DNA from: Bradyrhizobium sp. BTAi1
GTDB lineage: Bacteria > Pseudomonadota > Alphaproteobacteria > Rhizobiales > Xanthobacteraceae
Direction: 5' to 3'
DNA length: 64,000 nt
Assembly (NCBI RefSeq): GCF_000015165.1
Contig: NC_009485.1
Span: 2,954,001 to 3,018,000, forward strand
This document shows positions 8,604 to 16,829 of this stretch, piece after piece. The translations under genes and the position numbers were made by a program. The notes under the pieces are model-generated. The model made no database searches. It worked only from the letters and a program-made list of their open reading frames with translations, and was not told the origin of the DNA. Positions within the stretch are counted from its first letter, which is position 1. Each line of letters starts with the position of its first letter.

Positions 8604-9584
8604 TCAGGCCGGGCGGCTGATGGTCGCGCGCAGGCGCGGATCGACCACGGTGTAGAGGATATCAACCACGAGATTGATGGTGACGAAGATCAGCGACACC
8701 ATCATCAGGTAGGCCGCCATGATCGGGATGTCGACATTCTGCACCGCCTGCACGAACAACAGGCCCATGCCCGGCCATTGGAACACCTGCTCGGTGATGA
8801 TCGAGAACGCGATCACCGAGCCGAATTGCAGGCCGACCACGGTGATGACCGGAACCAGCGTGTTGCGCAGGGCATGGCCGAAATGGATGGCGCGGGTGGT
8901 CAGCCCGCGGGCGCGGGCGAAGCGGATATAGTCGGTGCGCAGCACCTCCAGCATCTCGGCGCGGACCAGCCGCATGATGAGTGTCATCTGGAACAGGCCG
9001 AGCGTGATCGAGGGCATGATCAGCGCCTTCCATCCGGAGGCGGTGAGCAGACCCGTCGTCCACCAACCGATCTTCACGACGTCGCCGCGGCCGAACGAGG
9101 GCAGCCAGCCGAGCGTGACCGAGAACAGATAGATCAGCAGGATACCGATCAGGAAGGTCGGCAGCGAAATGCCGATCAGCGACACCATCTGGAACAGCTT
9201 GGCCATCAGCGAGTCGCGGCGCAGCGCCGAGAACACGCCCATGATGATCCCGAAGAACAGCGCGAGGATGGTCGCGCAGATCGCGAGCTCCAGGGTCGCC
9301 GGCATGCGCTCCTTGAGCAGATCGGAGACCGGCTGCCGGAACTGATAGGACACGCCGAATTTGAACTGCGCGGCGTCGAACAGATAGCGGCCGAACTGCA
9401 CGATGAAAGGATCGTCCAGGCCCAGCGATTCACGGACGCGGGCGCGTTCCGCGGCGGAGGCGTCGATCGGCACGATCTGGCTGACCGGGTCGCCGGCGAA
9501 GCGGAACATGGCGAACGCGATGATCCCGACGGCGATCATGACGCCGATGGCCTGAATTGCTCGGCGAAGCGTGAAGGCGAGCAT
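8604..9584 (-). CDS. Oligopeptide ABC transporter permease, DppB type
   Basis: Permease of 326 residues beginning MLAFTLRRAIQAIGVMIAVGIIAFAMFRFAGDP, a textbook DppB N-terminus with its first membrane helix. The coupling loop is near RTDYIRFARARGLTTRAIHFGHALRN and the C-terminus ends DPRLRATISRPA. The start at 9584 has AAAGGA placed as a ribosome site. It follows the binding-protein gene after a 106-base gap holding a strong stem-loop, and almost abuts the DppC gene. Confidence 0.92.
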   Translation of the reverse strand: MLAFTLRRAIQAIGVMIAVGIIAFAMFRFAGDPVSQIVPIDASAAERARVRESLGLDDPFIVQFGRYLFDAAQFKFGVSYQFRQPVSDLLKERMPATLELAICATILALFFGIIMGVFSALRRDSLMAKLFQMVSLIGISLPTFLIGILLIYLFSVTLGWLPSFGRGDVVKIGWWTTGLLTASGWKALIMPSITLGLFQMTLIMRLVRAEMLEVLRTDYIRFARARGLTTRAIHFGHALRNTLVPVITVVGLQFGSVIAFSIITEQVFQWPGMGLLFVQAVQNVDIPIMAAYLMMVSLIFVTINLVVDILYTVVDPRLRATISRPA

Positions 9585-9641
9585 CTGGTCCTTTCAGTCC
9601 CTTCGATCGCGCGGCGGGTAGCACCTGTCGCGAGAAATGAA

Positions 9642-9675
9642 AAGTCCCGAAAAGCAGTTCTGCTTTCCGGGACTT
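9642..9675. promoter_or_regulatory. Intercistronic stem-loop between binding protein and permease genes
   Basis: Arms AAGTCCCGAAAAGCAG and CTGCTTTCCGGGACTT pair over 16 positions with one mismatch around a two-base loop, 16 bases after the binding-protein stop. Such hairpins typically protect or terminate part of the message so the binding protein is made in excess of the membrane parts. That function is inferred from position and from known binding-protein operons. Confidence 0.7.
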
Positions 9676-9690
9676 GAGATGGTCGGAATC

Positions 9691-11289
9691 CTACTCGGTC
9701 TTGGTGGCCAAGTACATCAGCACGAGGTTGTCGGCGCGCAGCGCAATCTTGACCTTCTTGGACACGCCCCAGGCCACGGCCTGCTGGTGCACCGGGATAT
9801 AGCCGTAGTCCTTGATGCCGATCTCGAACGCCTGCTTGATCAGCTGATTGCGCTTGGCGGCGTCGGTCTCGACCAGGACCTTGTCGGTCAGGGCGTCGAA
9901 CTCCTTGTTGCAGTAATTGCCGAGATTGGCCTCGCCGCGGGTTGGGTCCTTGGGATCCTCGCGGCAGCCCATGATGTCGTGCATCACATTGTGGGCGTCC
10001 ATCGACGACGGGGTCCAGCCGAGCAGGAAGAACGAGGTGTTGTAGCCGCCCGGCTTCAGCACCTTGGCGAAATACTGCGCCTTCGGTTGCGCGTTGAGGT
10101 TCACCTTGACCCCGATCCGGGCGAGCATGCCGACCACCGCCTGGCAGATGGCGGCGTCGTTCACGTAGCGGTCGTTCGGGCAGTCCAGAGCGACTTCGAA
10201 GCCGTCGGGATAGCCGGCCTCTGTCAGCAGTTTCTTGGCGCCGTCCGGATCGTATTTCGGCCTGGTGAACTCCTTGGACAGCGGGAACAGTTCAGGTGCA
10301 ATCATCAGCGCCGACGGCGTCGACAGGCCGCGCATCACGCGGGTCTTGATCAGCTCGACATCAATGGCCTTGTAGAACGCCTCGCGGACACGGATATCCT
10401 TGAACGGGTTCTTGCCCTTGACGTTCGAATAGAGCAGCTCGTCGCGGCTCTCGTCCATGCCGAGGAAGATCGTGCGCAGCTCGGGTCCCTTCAGGACCTG
10501 GGCATTGGGGCTCGAATCGACGCGGCCGATGTCCTGCACCGGCACCGGCTCGATGATGTCGACCTCGCCGGACAGCAGCGCCGCAACGCGGGTGGCGTCC
10601 GAGGAGATGGTGGTGAACACGATCTCCTTGATGTTGTGCTCCGGCTTGCGCCACCAGTTCGGATTGACCTTGAACACCGTCTTCACACCGGGCTGATGGC
10701 TCTCGATGATGAAGGGGCCGGTGCCGTTCTCGTGCAGTGCCGCGTAGCTCGGTGTCGTTGCCGACACCGGGGTCGGCGCGACGGAGTTGTTCTCCTCGCA
10801 CCACTTCTTGCTCATGATGTACCAAGTATCCCATTGCGAGATCAGGATGGGATTGGGCGCATCGAGCTTCACGTCGACGGTGTAGTCGTCGATCTTGACG
10901 AACTTGGCGTCGGGCGGAACGTTGGAGAGGAAGTTCGAGCCGGTGGCGCGAACGCGGTCGGCGGAGAAGATCACGTCATCGGCGGTGAACGGTTCGCCAT
11001 TGTGGAACTTGACGCCCTTGCGCAGGTGGAAACGCCAGCGGGTCGGCTCGGGGGTTTCCCAGCTCTCGGCCAGCGCAGGAATGATCTTGAGATCCTTGTC
11101 ACGGGCGGTGAGACCCTCATAAACGTGGGCGTGGTGCGCGATCGTGGTCGATTCCTTGAAAGTATAGGGATCGAGCGATTTGAGGGTGCCCTGGTTGGCA
11201 TAGCGCAGGGTCTGGGCCGAGGCCGGCAGCCCCGCGAGGCCAACGAGGATGGCGGCCGCCGCAATGAGCAGGGATTTGCGTCCCGACAT
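9691..11289 (-). CDS. Periplasmic peptide-type substrate-binding protein (SBP family 5)
   Basis: First gene of the second peptide-type uptake operon, about 532 residues. The start at 11289 (MSGRKSLLIAAAAILVGLAG..ASA) gives a clean signal peptide and has GGAG upstream; a start 144 bases further up would put a hydrophilic stretch before it. Family 5 landmarks are LKSLDPYTFKES near the mature N-terminus and FHLRKGVKFHNGEPFTADDVIFS. Two cysteines occur in the C-terminal third (LDCPNDRYVNDAAIC). The ligand is unknown. Gene order with 8604-5615 makes one complete importer. Confidence 0.92.
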   Translation of the reverse strand: MSGRKSLLIAAAAILVGLAGLPASAQTLRYANQGTLKSLDPYTFKESTTIAHHAHVYEGLTARDKDLKIIPALAESWETPEPTRWRFHLRKGVKFHNGEPFTADDVIFSADRVRATGSNFLSNVPPDAKFVKIDDYTVDVKLDAPNPILISQWDTWYIMSKKWCEENNSVAPTPVSATTPSYAALHENGTGPFIIESHQPGVKTVFKVNPNWWRKPEHNIKEIVFTTISSDATRVAALLSGEVDIIEPVPVQDIGRVDSSPNAQVLKGPELRTIFLGMDESRDELLYSNVKGKNPFKDIRVREAFYKAIDVELIKTRVMRGLSTPSALMIAPELFPLSKEFTRPKYDPDGAKKLLTEAGYPDGFEVALDCPNDRYVNDAAICQAVVGMLARIGVKVNLNAQPKAQYFAKVLKPGGYNTSFFLLGWTPSSMDAHNVMHDIMGCREDPKDPTRGEANLGNYCNKEFDALTDKVLVETDAAKRNQLIKQAFEIGIKDYGYIPVHQQAVAWGVSKKVKIALRADNLVLMYLATKTE

Positions 11290-11816
11290 ATGTTCAAATT
11301 CTCCGCGTTTGACGCTTGTTTTCTCGGCAGGGACAGATCGCATCCGGCCTGCCTTGTTTGAAGTTCGTGAGTTCTGCAGCGCCTCTTGCACGAACTTCAA
11401 GAAGCAACAGGACGCCGGGCGATGTGCTTGCAAGTCTGATGCCGCACCGGAAGAACTGCTTCCAAGGGCTGCGCCGAGCGGCGCCTTCGGACCCGCGGCA
11501 CCTCGATGTCAGCATGTTGCCAGAGTTCAGCAGCGCCACACAAGTCCGGTTTGTTGAAGCCTAAACGATATGGTTAGTCCTCGCTCGTCCGCGTGCAGCG
11601 CACTCAAGCGTGGATATGCGGTCCTCGGGCCCGGCGGGCCCATGGATTGACCATGCCGCAGGAATTGCGCGGCTGCAGCAAAGCGCCGCTTGCTAGAGAG
11701 GGGCGAGGGCGGTGATACTGCTACCGTTCGCCTTCGGCGACCGGGTCGGTTCTGCCGTGTTGCGGGAAATCGACCGGAGCGCCGACGGGGAGAGCCATGA
11801 ACAGCGCGGAGCGGAA
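11290..11816. other. Intergenic region with inverted repeat upstream of the peptide transport operon
   Basis: A 527-base divergent gap between the binding-protein gene (minus) and the small gene at 11817 (plus). Its clearest structure is the inverted repeat at 11358-11400, listed separately. I see no gene in it; open frames here lack ribosome sites and family resemblance. Confidence 0.6.
11358..11400. promoter_or_regulatory. Perfect 12-bp inverted repeat upstream of the peptide transport operon
   Basis: Arms TTGAAGTTCGTG (11358-11369) and CACGAACTTCAA (11389-11400) are perfectly complementary across 19 bases, about 70 bases upstream of the binding-protein start at 11289. It could be an operator with two half-sites about three helical turns apart, or a leader hairpin. 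The sequence alone does not decide. Confidence 0.5.
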
Positions 11817-12077
11817 ATGAAAGTCAATATCGAGATCGATTGTACACCGCTCGAGGCCCGGCAGTTTTTCGGACTTCCCGATCTTGGCCCGATGCAGGCC
11901 GCCGTGATGGACCGGCTGCAGCAGCAGATGACGAGCAACATCGACAAGCTCACGCCCGAAGCCATTATGCAGAGCTGGTTCACGTTCGATCCGCGGCTTG
12001 CCGAACGGTTCCAGGATCTGATGCTGACCATGACGGGGCTCGGCGGCAGCCGTTCGAACGACAAGAAGTCGGCCTGA
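11817..12077 (+). CDS. Small conserved alphaproteobacterial protein (resembles DUF6489)
   Basis: Protein of 86 residues, MKVNIEIDCTPLEARQFFGL and onward, with a beta-strand start and a helical Gln-rich middle (LQQQM). I recall similar small proteins labelled DUF6489 in Bradyrhizobium and relatives; the function is unknown. The start at 11817 has GGAG six bases upstream, better than the in-frame start at 11712. In Rhizobiales the opening strand and the motif CTPxEARxF-xGLPD are conserved. The downstream neighbour is an epoxide-hydrolase-like gene 171 bases away, so it is probably a separate unit. Confidence 0.75.
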   Translation: MKVNIEIDCTPLEARQFFGLPDLGPMQAAVMDRLQQQMTSNIDKLTPEAIMQSWFTFDPRLAERFQDLMLTMTGLGGSRSNDKKSA

Positions 12078-12150
12078 ATCGAGCCCTCGGCTCGCCTCGG
12101 GGTTTCCGGCATCAGCACGGAGCGGAGCGGGCGCCGCGTCGAGAAGCGAG

Positions 12151-12178
12151 GCCATTACATCGGCGCCATTACATCGGC
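12151..12178. repeat. 14-bp tandem direct repeat
   Basis: GCCATTACATCGGC occurs twice in direct succession in the gap between the small gene at 11817 and the hydrolase gene at 12249. A local duplication is the simplest reading. Confidence 0.8.
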
Positions 12179-12248
12179 GCATGGGCCTGCACCATGCGTG
12201 CGCTGGAGACCGGCGGCAAGCCGGCGATGACAGCTCAGGGGAGGAGCG

Positions 12249-13253
12249 ATGACCGATTCGGCTTGGATGCCGCCGCTGCAATTCGCCACGACGAACGGCA
12301 TTCGCATGGGCTATTACGAGGCCGGCCCTGCGTCCGATCGGCCGCCCTTGATCCTGTGTCACGGCTGGCCGGAGCTCGCATTTTCCTGGCGGCATCAGAT
12401 TAGGGCGCTGGCGGAAGCCGGCATCCGCGTGATCGCGCCCGACCAGCGCGGCTATGGTGCGACCGATCGCCCGGAGGCGGTCGAGGCCTATGACCTCGAA
12501 CAGCTCACGGCCGACCTGGTCGGCCTGCTCGATCATCTGAAGATCGACAAGGCGGTCTTCGTCGGCCACGATTGGGGCGGCTTCGTCGTCTGGCAAATGC
12601 CGCTGCGGCACCCGGACCGCGTCGCCGGCGTGGTCGGCATCAACACGCCGCATCTGCCGCGCGCGCCGGCCGATCCGATTGCGATCATGCGCAAGCGCTT
12701 CGGCGACATGATGTACATCGTGCAGTTCCAGGATCCGGCGCGCGAGCCGGATCGCATCTTTGCGAACCGGGTCGAGCAGACCTTCGATGCCTTCATGCGC
12801 AAGCCTTTGCCGCGTCACGATGCGCCGCCGACCGAGCCGCCCGCCGGCGGCATCGCCGCGCCGCCCTCGCTCAATCTGGCGTTCCCGCAGATGATTGCCG
12901 CCTATGATGCCGCCAAGGATACGCGGCAGCCGATCCTGTCGGAGGCGGAGAAGCGGGTGTTCGTCGAGACGTTCACGCGCACCGGCTTCACGGGCGGCAT
13001 CAACTGGTACCGCAACATGACCCGCAACTGGCAGCGCTCGGAGGGACTCGACCATACGGTCCGCGTGCCGTCGCTGATGATCATGGCGGAGAACGATGCC
13101 GTGCTGCCGCCGTCGGCCGCGGACGGCATGGAGCGACTGGTGCCGGACCTGGAAAAGTATCTCGTCAAGGACAGCGGCCACTGGACCCAGCAGGAGCAGC
13201 CGGCGGAGGTCAGCGCCAAGCTGATCGAATGGCGGCGGCGGAGGTTTGGGTAG
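12249..13253 (+). CDS. Epoxide-hydrolase-like alpha/beta hydrolase
   Basis: Enzyme of 334 residues of the alpha/beta hydrolase fold. The oxyanion motif HGWPE is at residues 39-43 and the nucleophile is Asp108 in GHDWGG, which marks the epoxide hydrolase/dehalogenase branch rather than serine hydrolases. The acid is probably in AENDAVLPP near residue 280 and the base is His in GHWTQQEQP near residue 312, all present. Epoxide hydrolases add water to an epoxide to give a diol. The start at 12249 is backed by GGGGAGGAG directly upstream. It converges on the hydrolase at 13325, and the substrate is unknown. Confidence 0.88.
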   Translation: MTDSAWMPPLQFATTNGIRMGYYEAGPASDRPPLILCHGWPELAFSWRHQIRALAEAGIRVIAPDQRGYGATDRPEAVEAYDLEQLTADLVGLLDHLKIDKAVFVGHDWGGFVVWQMPLRHPDRVAGVVGINTPHLPRAPADPIAIMRKRFGDMMYIVQFQDPAREPDRIFANRVEQTFDAFMRKPLPRHDAPPTEPPAGGIAAPPSLNLAFPQMIAAYDAAKDTRQPILSEAEKRVFVETFTRTGFTGGINWYRNMTRNWQRSEGLDHTVRVPSLMIMAENDAVLPPSAADGMERLVPDLEKYLVKDSGHWTQQEQPAEVSAKLIEWRRRRFG

Positions 13254-13324
13254 GGACGGGACTGCTCGCTGAGTGCCCGCGGTTCCGAGACCGCCGAGCA
13301 CCGATCCTGAGCCGCGTACCGGTT

Positions 13325-14245
13325 CTAAGCCGCCTGCGCGTTTGCGCCGTGGGCGTGCTTGGCGATGGCGTCGATGATCTGCGGCCAGGTCGGGGTCGGG
13401 ATGGCGTGGCCCATCTTCTCGATCATCAACAGCTTGGCATTCGGAATCGACTCCGCGGTGTCCGTGCCGGCGGCATGATGCACCAGCGGATCGACCTTGC
13501 CGTGGATCACGAGCGTGGGCGCCGTCACCTGATGCAGCCGCGGCTTGCGGCTGCCGGAGGCCAGGATCGCGCGGAGCTGGCGGCCGACACCGGCCGGATG
13601 GGGACCGCGGGCGAAGCAGCGTTCCGCCAGCACCACGTCGCGGGCCTCGTCCTCCGGAAACGAGCCGGCGCGCAGCACCTTCCAGGTCTTCTGGAAGCGT
13701 CGGACGTACTCGTCCTTGGTTTTCGGCGGCGGCGCCATCAGCAGCATCGCGACCTCGCGCGTCGGCGGCGGAAGCCGTGGATTGCCGGTCGTCGACATGA
13801 TCGAGGTCAGCGAGCGGAGGCGTTGCGGGAAGTTGAGCGCGATCTCCTGCGCGATCATGCCGCCCATCGAGGCGCCGACCAGATGCGCTGATTTGATGTC
13901 GAGCGCGTCCATCAGGCCGACCGTGTCCTTGGCCATGTCGATGAGCTTGTAGGGCGCCGCGACCGGGATGTTGAAGAAGCGCAGCTTGATCAGCTCGAAC
14001 GGCGTCAGCCGGCGCCCGCCATGCATCTTGCTCGATTGGCCGATGTCGCGGTTGTCGAATCGGATGACGCGGAAGCCGCGGCTTGCGAGCTGTTCGCAGA
14101 ACTCGTCGTACCAGATGATCATCTGGGCGCCGAGTCCCATGATCAGGAGAAGAGGGGGCGCCGCCGGGTCGCCGAAGGTCTCGTAGCAGATGTCGATACC
14201 GTTGGCGCGGGTGATGTGCGGCGGCTGATGGGCGGTTGCAGTCAC
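13325..14245 (-). CDS. Alpha/beta hydrolase with serine nucleophile
   Basis: Protein of 306 residues with Ser126 in the nucleophile elbow GASMGG, an acid in HGKVDPLV and a histidine in GHAIP, so the catalytic triad looks complete. It resembles esterases and lactonase-like hydrolases that act on small esters, but I cannot name the substrate. The start is GTG at 14245, supported by GAGGG five bases upstream; no ATG nearby gives the conserved beginning HITRANGIDICYETFGDP. It is divergent from the PhaE-like gene at 14393. Confidence 0.85.
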   Translation of the reverse strand: MTATAHQPPHITRANGIDICYETFGDPAAPPLLLIMGLGAQMIIWYDEFCEQLASRGFRVIRFDNRDIGQSSKMHGGRRLTPFELIKLRFFNIPVAAPYKLIDMAKDTVGLMDALDIKSAHLVGASMGGMIAQEIALNFPQRLRSLTSIMSTTGNPRLPPPTREVAMLLMAPPPKTKDEYVRRFQKTWKVLRAGSFPEDEARDVVLAERCFARGPHPAGVGRQLRAILASGSRKPRLHQVTAPTLVIHGKVDPLVHHAAGTDTAESIPNAKLLMIEKMGHAIPTPTWPQIIDAIAKHAHGANAQAA

Positions 14246-14392
14246 GTGATCCCTCTTTCAAGGCCAACGAGCCCTCTATGCCATGCTTCCGCGGACCGAG
14301 AGAAGCGGCCGCATGATCCTGCCGCATCGCAGCGAGGGCGTGCTATGATAGGTTGTACTCTGAGTCTTTGTGTGGCCTGAAGGAGCGTGCCG

Positions 14393-15184
14393 ATGGTGAA
14401 TAAATCCGGCGATCCGATCGCGTTCTGGCAACAGATGGTCGGCGAGATGCAGAAGAGCTTCACGGCCTTCACACGGCTGCGACCGATGGGCACGACGTCT
14501 CATCCATCCTCCGACGATTCCGCAACTGGTTCTGGAACCGGACAGAAGCCTATGGCCGATCTCATGGAAAACTACTTCGCCGGCATGAATGTGCCGAGCC
14601 GTGGTCAGCTCACCGCGTTGAATGATCGGCTGGCGTCGATCGAAAGCGAACTGGCCGAGACGCGGGCGCTGTTGAAGGAACTCCTGGCAGCAAAGGCGCC
14701 CGCAGTGGCTCCGCAGCCGGCGGCCGATGTTAGTCCGCAGTTGAATGAGATCAAGGGCTTGCTCGATACGCTTGTCGCCGCATCCAAAGTTCAGCCTCGC
14801 GCGCCGGTCGACCTCACGCCGGAGCTCAATGAGATCAAGGCCTTGCTGGACGGGCTTGTTGCTGCGTCCAAGGCGCCGCCAGCGCCGACCGCGCCTGCGG
14901 TTGATGTGACGCCTCAGCTCGGCGAGATCAGGGGCCTGCTTGACAAGCTCCTCAACGCCACGCGGCCCTCTGACACGGCACCGCTCGAAGCGGAGCTGCG
15001 CGAGATCCGGACGGCGCTGGACGCGTTGCTGAAGGCGTCGCAGCCAGGCGAGGGCGAGCCCACAGCAACCGAGGTGGTTCCGAGAGCGTCGGAGCGGCCT
15101 GGCAAGTCGCGCAACAAGAAGCACGGCGGCGCCCCGGCCGGCTCGGGCGCGCGTCCAGGCAATGACGCGCCGTCCGGCAGCTGA
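14393..15184 (+). CDS. Repeat-containing coiled-coil protein, PhaE-like, beside the phasin gene
   Basis: Protein of 263 residues. The ATG at 14393 has AAGGAG seven bases upstream; the GTG at 14387 is too close to it. Residues 54-100 (LMENYFAGMNVPSR.. then a helical heptad stretch) resemble the tail of PhaE/PHA-synthase-associated proteins. Residues 113-215 hold four imperfect copies of a unit of the form P-x-L-x-E-I-(K/R)-x-L-L-D-x-L-(V/L), spaced by 28-31 residues and separated by Pro/Ala linkers. The C-terminus is basic and disordered. A phasin gene follows 152 bases later, so a place on polyhydroxyalkanoate granules is likely but inferred. Confidence 0.65.
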   Translation: MVNKSGDPIAFWQQMVGEMQKSFTAFTRLRPMGTTSHPSSDDSATGSGTGQKPMADLMENYFAGMNVPSRGQLTALNDRLASIESELAETRALLKELLAAKAPAVAPQPAADVSPQLNEIKGLLDTLVAASKVQPRAPVDLTPELNEIKALLDGLVAASKAPPAPTAPAVDVTPQLGEIRGLLDKLLNATRPSDTAPLEAELREIRTALDALLKASQPGEGEPTATEVVPRASERPGKSRNKKHGGAPAGSGARPGNDAPSGS

Positions 15185-15215
15185 CCGGGCATTCCTCCCT
15201 CCCTTCTGCTTCGCC

Positions 15216-15253
15216 AATGGTGCGTTGCAGCATTAATGTTGCGATGCACCATT
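15216..15253. promoter_or_regulatory. 38-bp imperfect palindrome upstream of phasin gene, candidate PhaR operator
   Basis: The sequence reads AATGGTGCGTTGCAGC.. towards a centre at ATTAAT and back through ..TTGCGATGCACCATT, with a few mismatches. TGC/GCA-rich dyads are the type of site bound by PhaR/AniA repressors in front of phasin genes in alphaproteobacteria. It overlaps the -35 box of the promoter at 15239-15267, which fits repression. No phaR gene lies in the window. Confidence 0.6.
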
Positions 15254-15267
15254 GTTGATGCTATAGT
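15239..15267 (+). promoter_or_regulatory. Sigma70-like promoter of the phasin gene
   Basis: TTGCGA (15239-15244), 17 bases, TATAGT (15262-15267), about 70 bases ahead of the phasin start. The -35 box is inside the palindrome described at 15216. Confidence 0.55.
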
Positions 15268-15336
15268 TGAGTTACTCCGGTTTCATGAGGGACGGAGCGA
15301 GCCCATAGCTCAGATGCATTGAGGATGGAGACAGCC

Positions 15337-15810
15337 ATGAGCGAGACCAACACCGTGTTCGACACCGTCAAGGATGCCTTTGCGCCGGTGACCGACGCGT
15401 TCAAGAACCTGCAGACCATGGAAGTGCCGGAGTCGGCGCGCGAGTTCGTCAAGAAGACCGCGTCGACCGCCAAGGAGCGCGCCGCGGAGGCCCTGGCCGG
15501 CTCCGAGAAGGTGACCTCGGCGATCGAGACCGCCGTGTTCGACGGCGTGACTGAGGCCGGCAAGATCAGCCGCAACATCCAGCAGGCGCTCTACCAGGAC
15601 ACCGAAGCGTTCTTCGACGGCATCGATCGGCTGGCGTCCGCCAAGTCGCTCAGCGAAGCCGTTCAGATCCAGGGTGAACTGGCCCGTGCCCGCGGCGAGG
15701 CGCTCGTCGCCCGCGCCAAGTCGACCAGCGAGTATGTCGGCAAGCTCGTCACCGAGGGGGCCAAGCTCGCCCAGGAGAACATGGCCAAGGCCTACAACAA
15801 GACCGCCTGA
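15337..15810 (+). CDS. Phasin (PHA granule-associated protein)
   Basis: Protein of 157 residues, largely amphipathic helix, with the phasin pattern (FDTVKDAFAPVTDAFKNLQTMEVPESAREFVKKTA, then a second half with VQIQGELARARGEALVARAKS). Phasins coat polyhydroxyalkanoate granules and keep them small. I chose the ATG at 15337, which has GGAG six bases upstream, over the TTG at 15319. A typical rho-independent terminator follows at 15842. An operator-like palindrome overlaps the promoter, as expected for a phasin gene that is repressed until polymer accumulates. Confidence 0.9.
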   Translation: MSETNTVFDTVKDAFAPVTDAFKNLQTMEVPESAREFVKKTASTAKERAAEALAGSEKVTSAIETAVFDGVTEAGKISRNIQQALYQDTEAFFDGIDRLASAKSLSEAVQIQGELARARGEALVARAKSTSEYVGKLVTEGAKLAQENMAKAYNKTA

Positions 15811-15841
15811 TCGCCTCCGGCGCGTCAGCCGATCGACCTCC

Positions 15842-15871
15842 AAGGCCCGCCTCTCGCGGGCCTTTTCTTTT
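15842..15871 (+). terminator. Rho-independent terminator after the phasin gene
   Basis: Stem AAGGCCCGC/GCGGGCCTT with a five-base loop followed by TTCTTTT. It separates the storage-polymer genes from paaX, which starts at 15904. Confidence 0.85.
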
Positions 15872-15903
15872 GTGATCAGGCGAAACCGGCTAAAGCGGAG
15901 GCC

Positions 15904-16785
15904 ATGCCGCAGCCGCTGTCTCGCATCGTCAACCAGCTCAAGAGCGAGCCGTCGCGCACCGGCTCGCTGATCATCACCGTGTTCGGCGACGCCATCGTGC
16001 CGCGCGGCGGCAGTGTCTGGCTCGGCAGCCTGCTCGCCTTCTTCGAGGGGCTGGCCATCGATGGCAGCGTGGTGCGCACGGCGATGTCGCGGCTGACGGC
16101 GGAGGGCTGGTTCGAGCGCAGCAAGAGCGGCCGCCACAGCTTCTATCGCCTGACCCGGCGCGGCGAGCAGACCTTTGCCGGTGCCACCCGGCACATCTAC
16201 GACTCCCCGCCGGCCGAATGGAACGGCAGCTTCGAACTGCTCTTGCTCGGCAGTGCCGATGATCGCGAGCAGGCACGCACCGTGCTGCGCGACGCCGGCT
16301 TCGGCAGCCCGCTGCCCGGGGTGTTCGTGGCTCCCTCCAGCATCGCCGTCCCCGACGCCGTGGAGGGCGCGATCCGGCTGCAGGCCTCCGCCGGATCTGA
16401 CATGGCGCGACGGCTGGTGGCGGAGAGCTGGGCGCTGGAGCGGACGGCGGAGGCCTACCGCAAGTTCAGCGCGTCTTTTGCCCCCCTCAAATCCAGCATC
16501 GAACGCGGCGAGGCGCTGTCGGATGGGCAGGCCTTCACCGCGAGGGTTCTGCTGATCCATCACTATCGCCGCATCGTGCTGCGCGATCCGCTGCTGCCGG
16601 CGGAGCTGCTGCCGGGGAACTGGCCGGGCCGGCAGGCCCGGGCGCTGTGTGGCGAGATCTACCGGCTGCTGCTGCCGGGCTCGGAGCGCTGGCTCGATGC
16701 GCATGCAATCAACGAAGCAGGGCCGCTGCCCGCCGCCGCTGCGGCGCTGCTGCGGCGGTTCGCCGACGTTGATGAGGCGCCCTGA
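15904..16785 (+). CDS. paaX: Phenylacetate operon repressor PaaX
   Basis: Regulator of 293 residues with a winged-helix N-terminal part (RTGSLIITVFGDAIVPRGGSVWLGSL.., VVRTAMSRLTAEGWFERSKSGRHSFYRLT, residues 18-90), followed by the PaaX dimerisation and ligand domains. In known systems PaaX blocks the paa operon until phenylacetyl-CoA binds. It sits directly upstream of paaA in the same orientation, with a long palindrome between them that is a likely binding site. Length and the RRG-E-x-T segment are normal for the family. Confidence 0.9.
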   Translation: MPQPLSRIVNQLKSEPSRTGSLIITVFGDAIVPRGGSVWLGSLLAFFEGLAIDGSVVRTAMSRLTAEGWFERSKSGRHSFYRLTRRGEQTFAGATRHIYDSPPAEWNGSFELLLLGSADDREQARTVLRDAGFGSPLPGVFVAPSSIAVPDAVEGAIRLQASAGSDMARRLVAESWALERTAEAYRKFSASFAPLKSSIERGEALSDGQAFTARVLLIHHYRRIVLRDPLLPAELLPGNWPGRQARALCGEIYRLLLPGSERWLDAHAINEAGPLPAAAAALLRRFADVDEAP

Positions 16786-16829
16786 TATATTACAAAATTC
16801 GATTGCACGAATAAAATTCCGTTATATAT
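16785..16829. promoter_or_regulatory. 45-bp imperfect palindrome upstream of paaA, candidate PaaX operator
   Basis: Symmetric ATATAT ends, an inner AAAATTCG..CGAATAAAATT dyad and a centre near 16807. It is AT-rich against a GC-rich background and covers the promoter at 16803-16830. PaaX encoded next door is the obvious candidate binder; that is inference. Confidence 0.6.

Noticed and set aside
9637-11361. Open frame of 574 residues on the plus strand
   Set aside because: Antisense to the substrate-binding protein at 9691-11289. Codon structure is that of a mirror image of a high-GC gene.
11721-14327. Open frame of 868 residues on the minus strand
   Set aside because: It runs antisense through the small gene at 11817 and the epoxide-hydrolase gene, and out of frame over the second hydrolase. 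Composition is Arg/Pro/His-rich as expected for a GC-rich shadow; no family motif.
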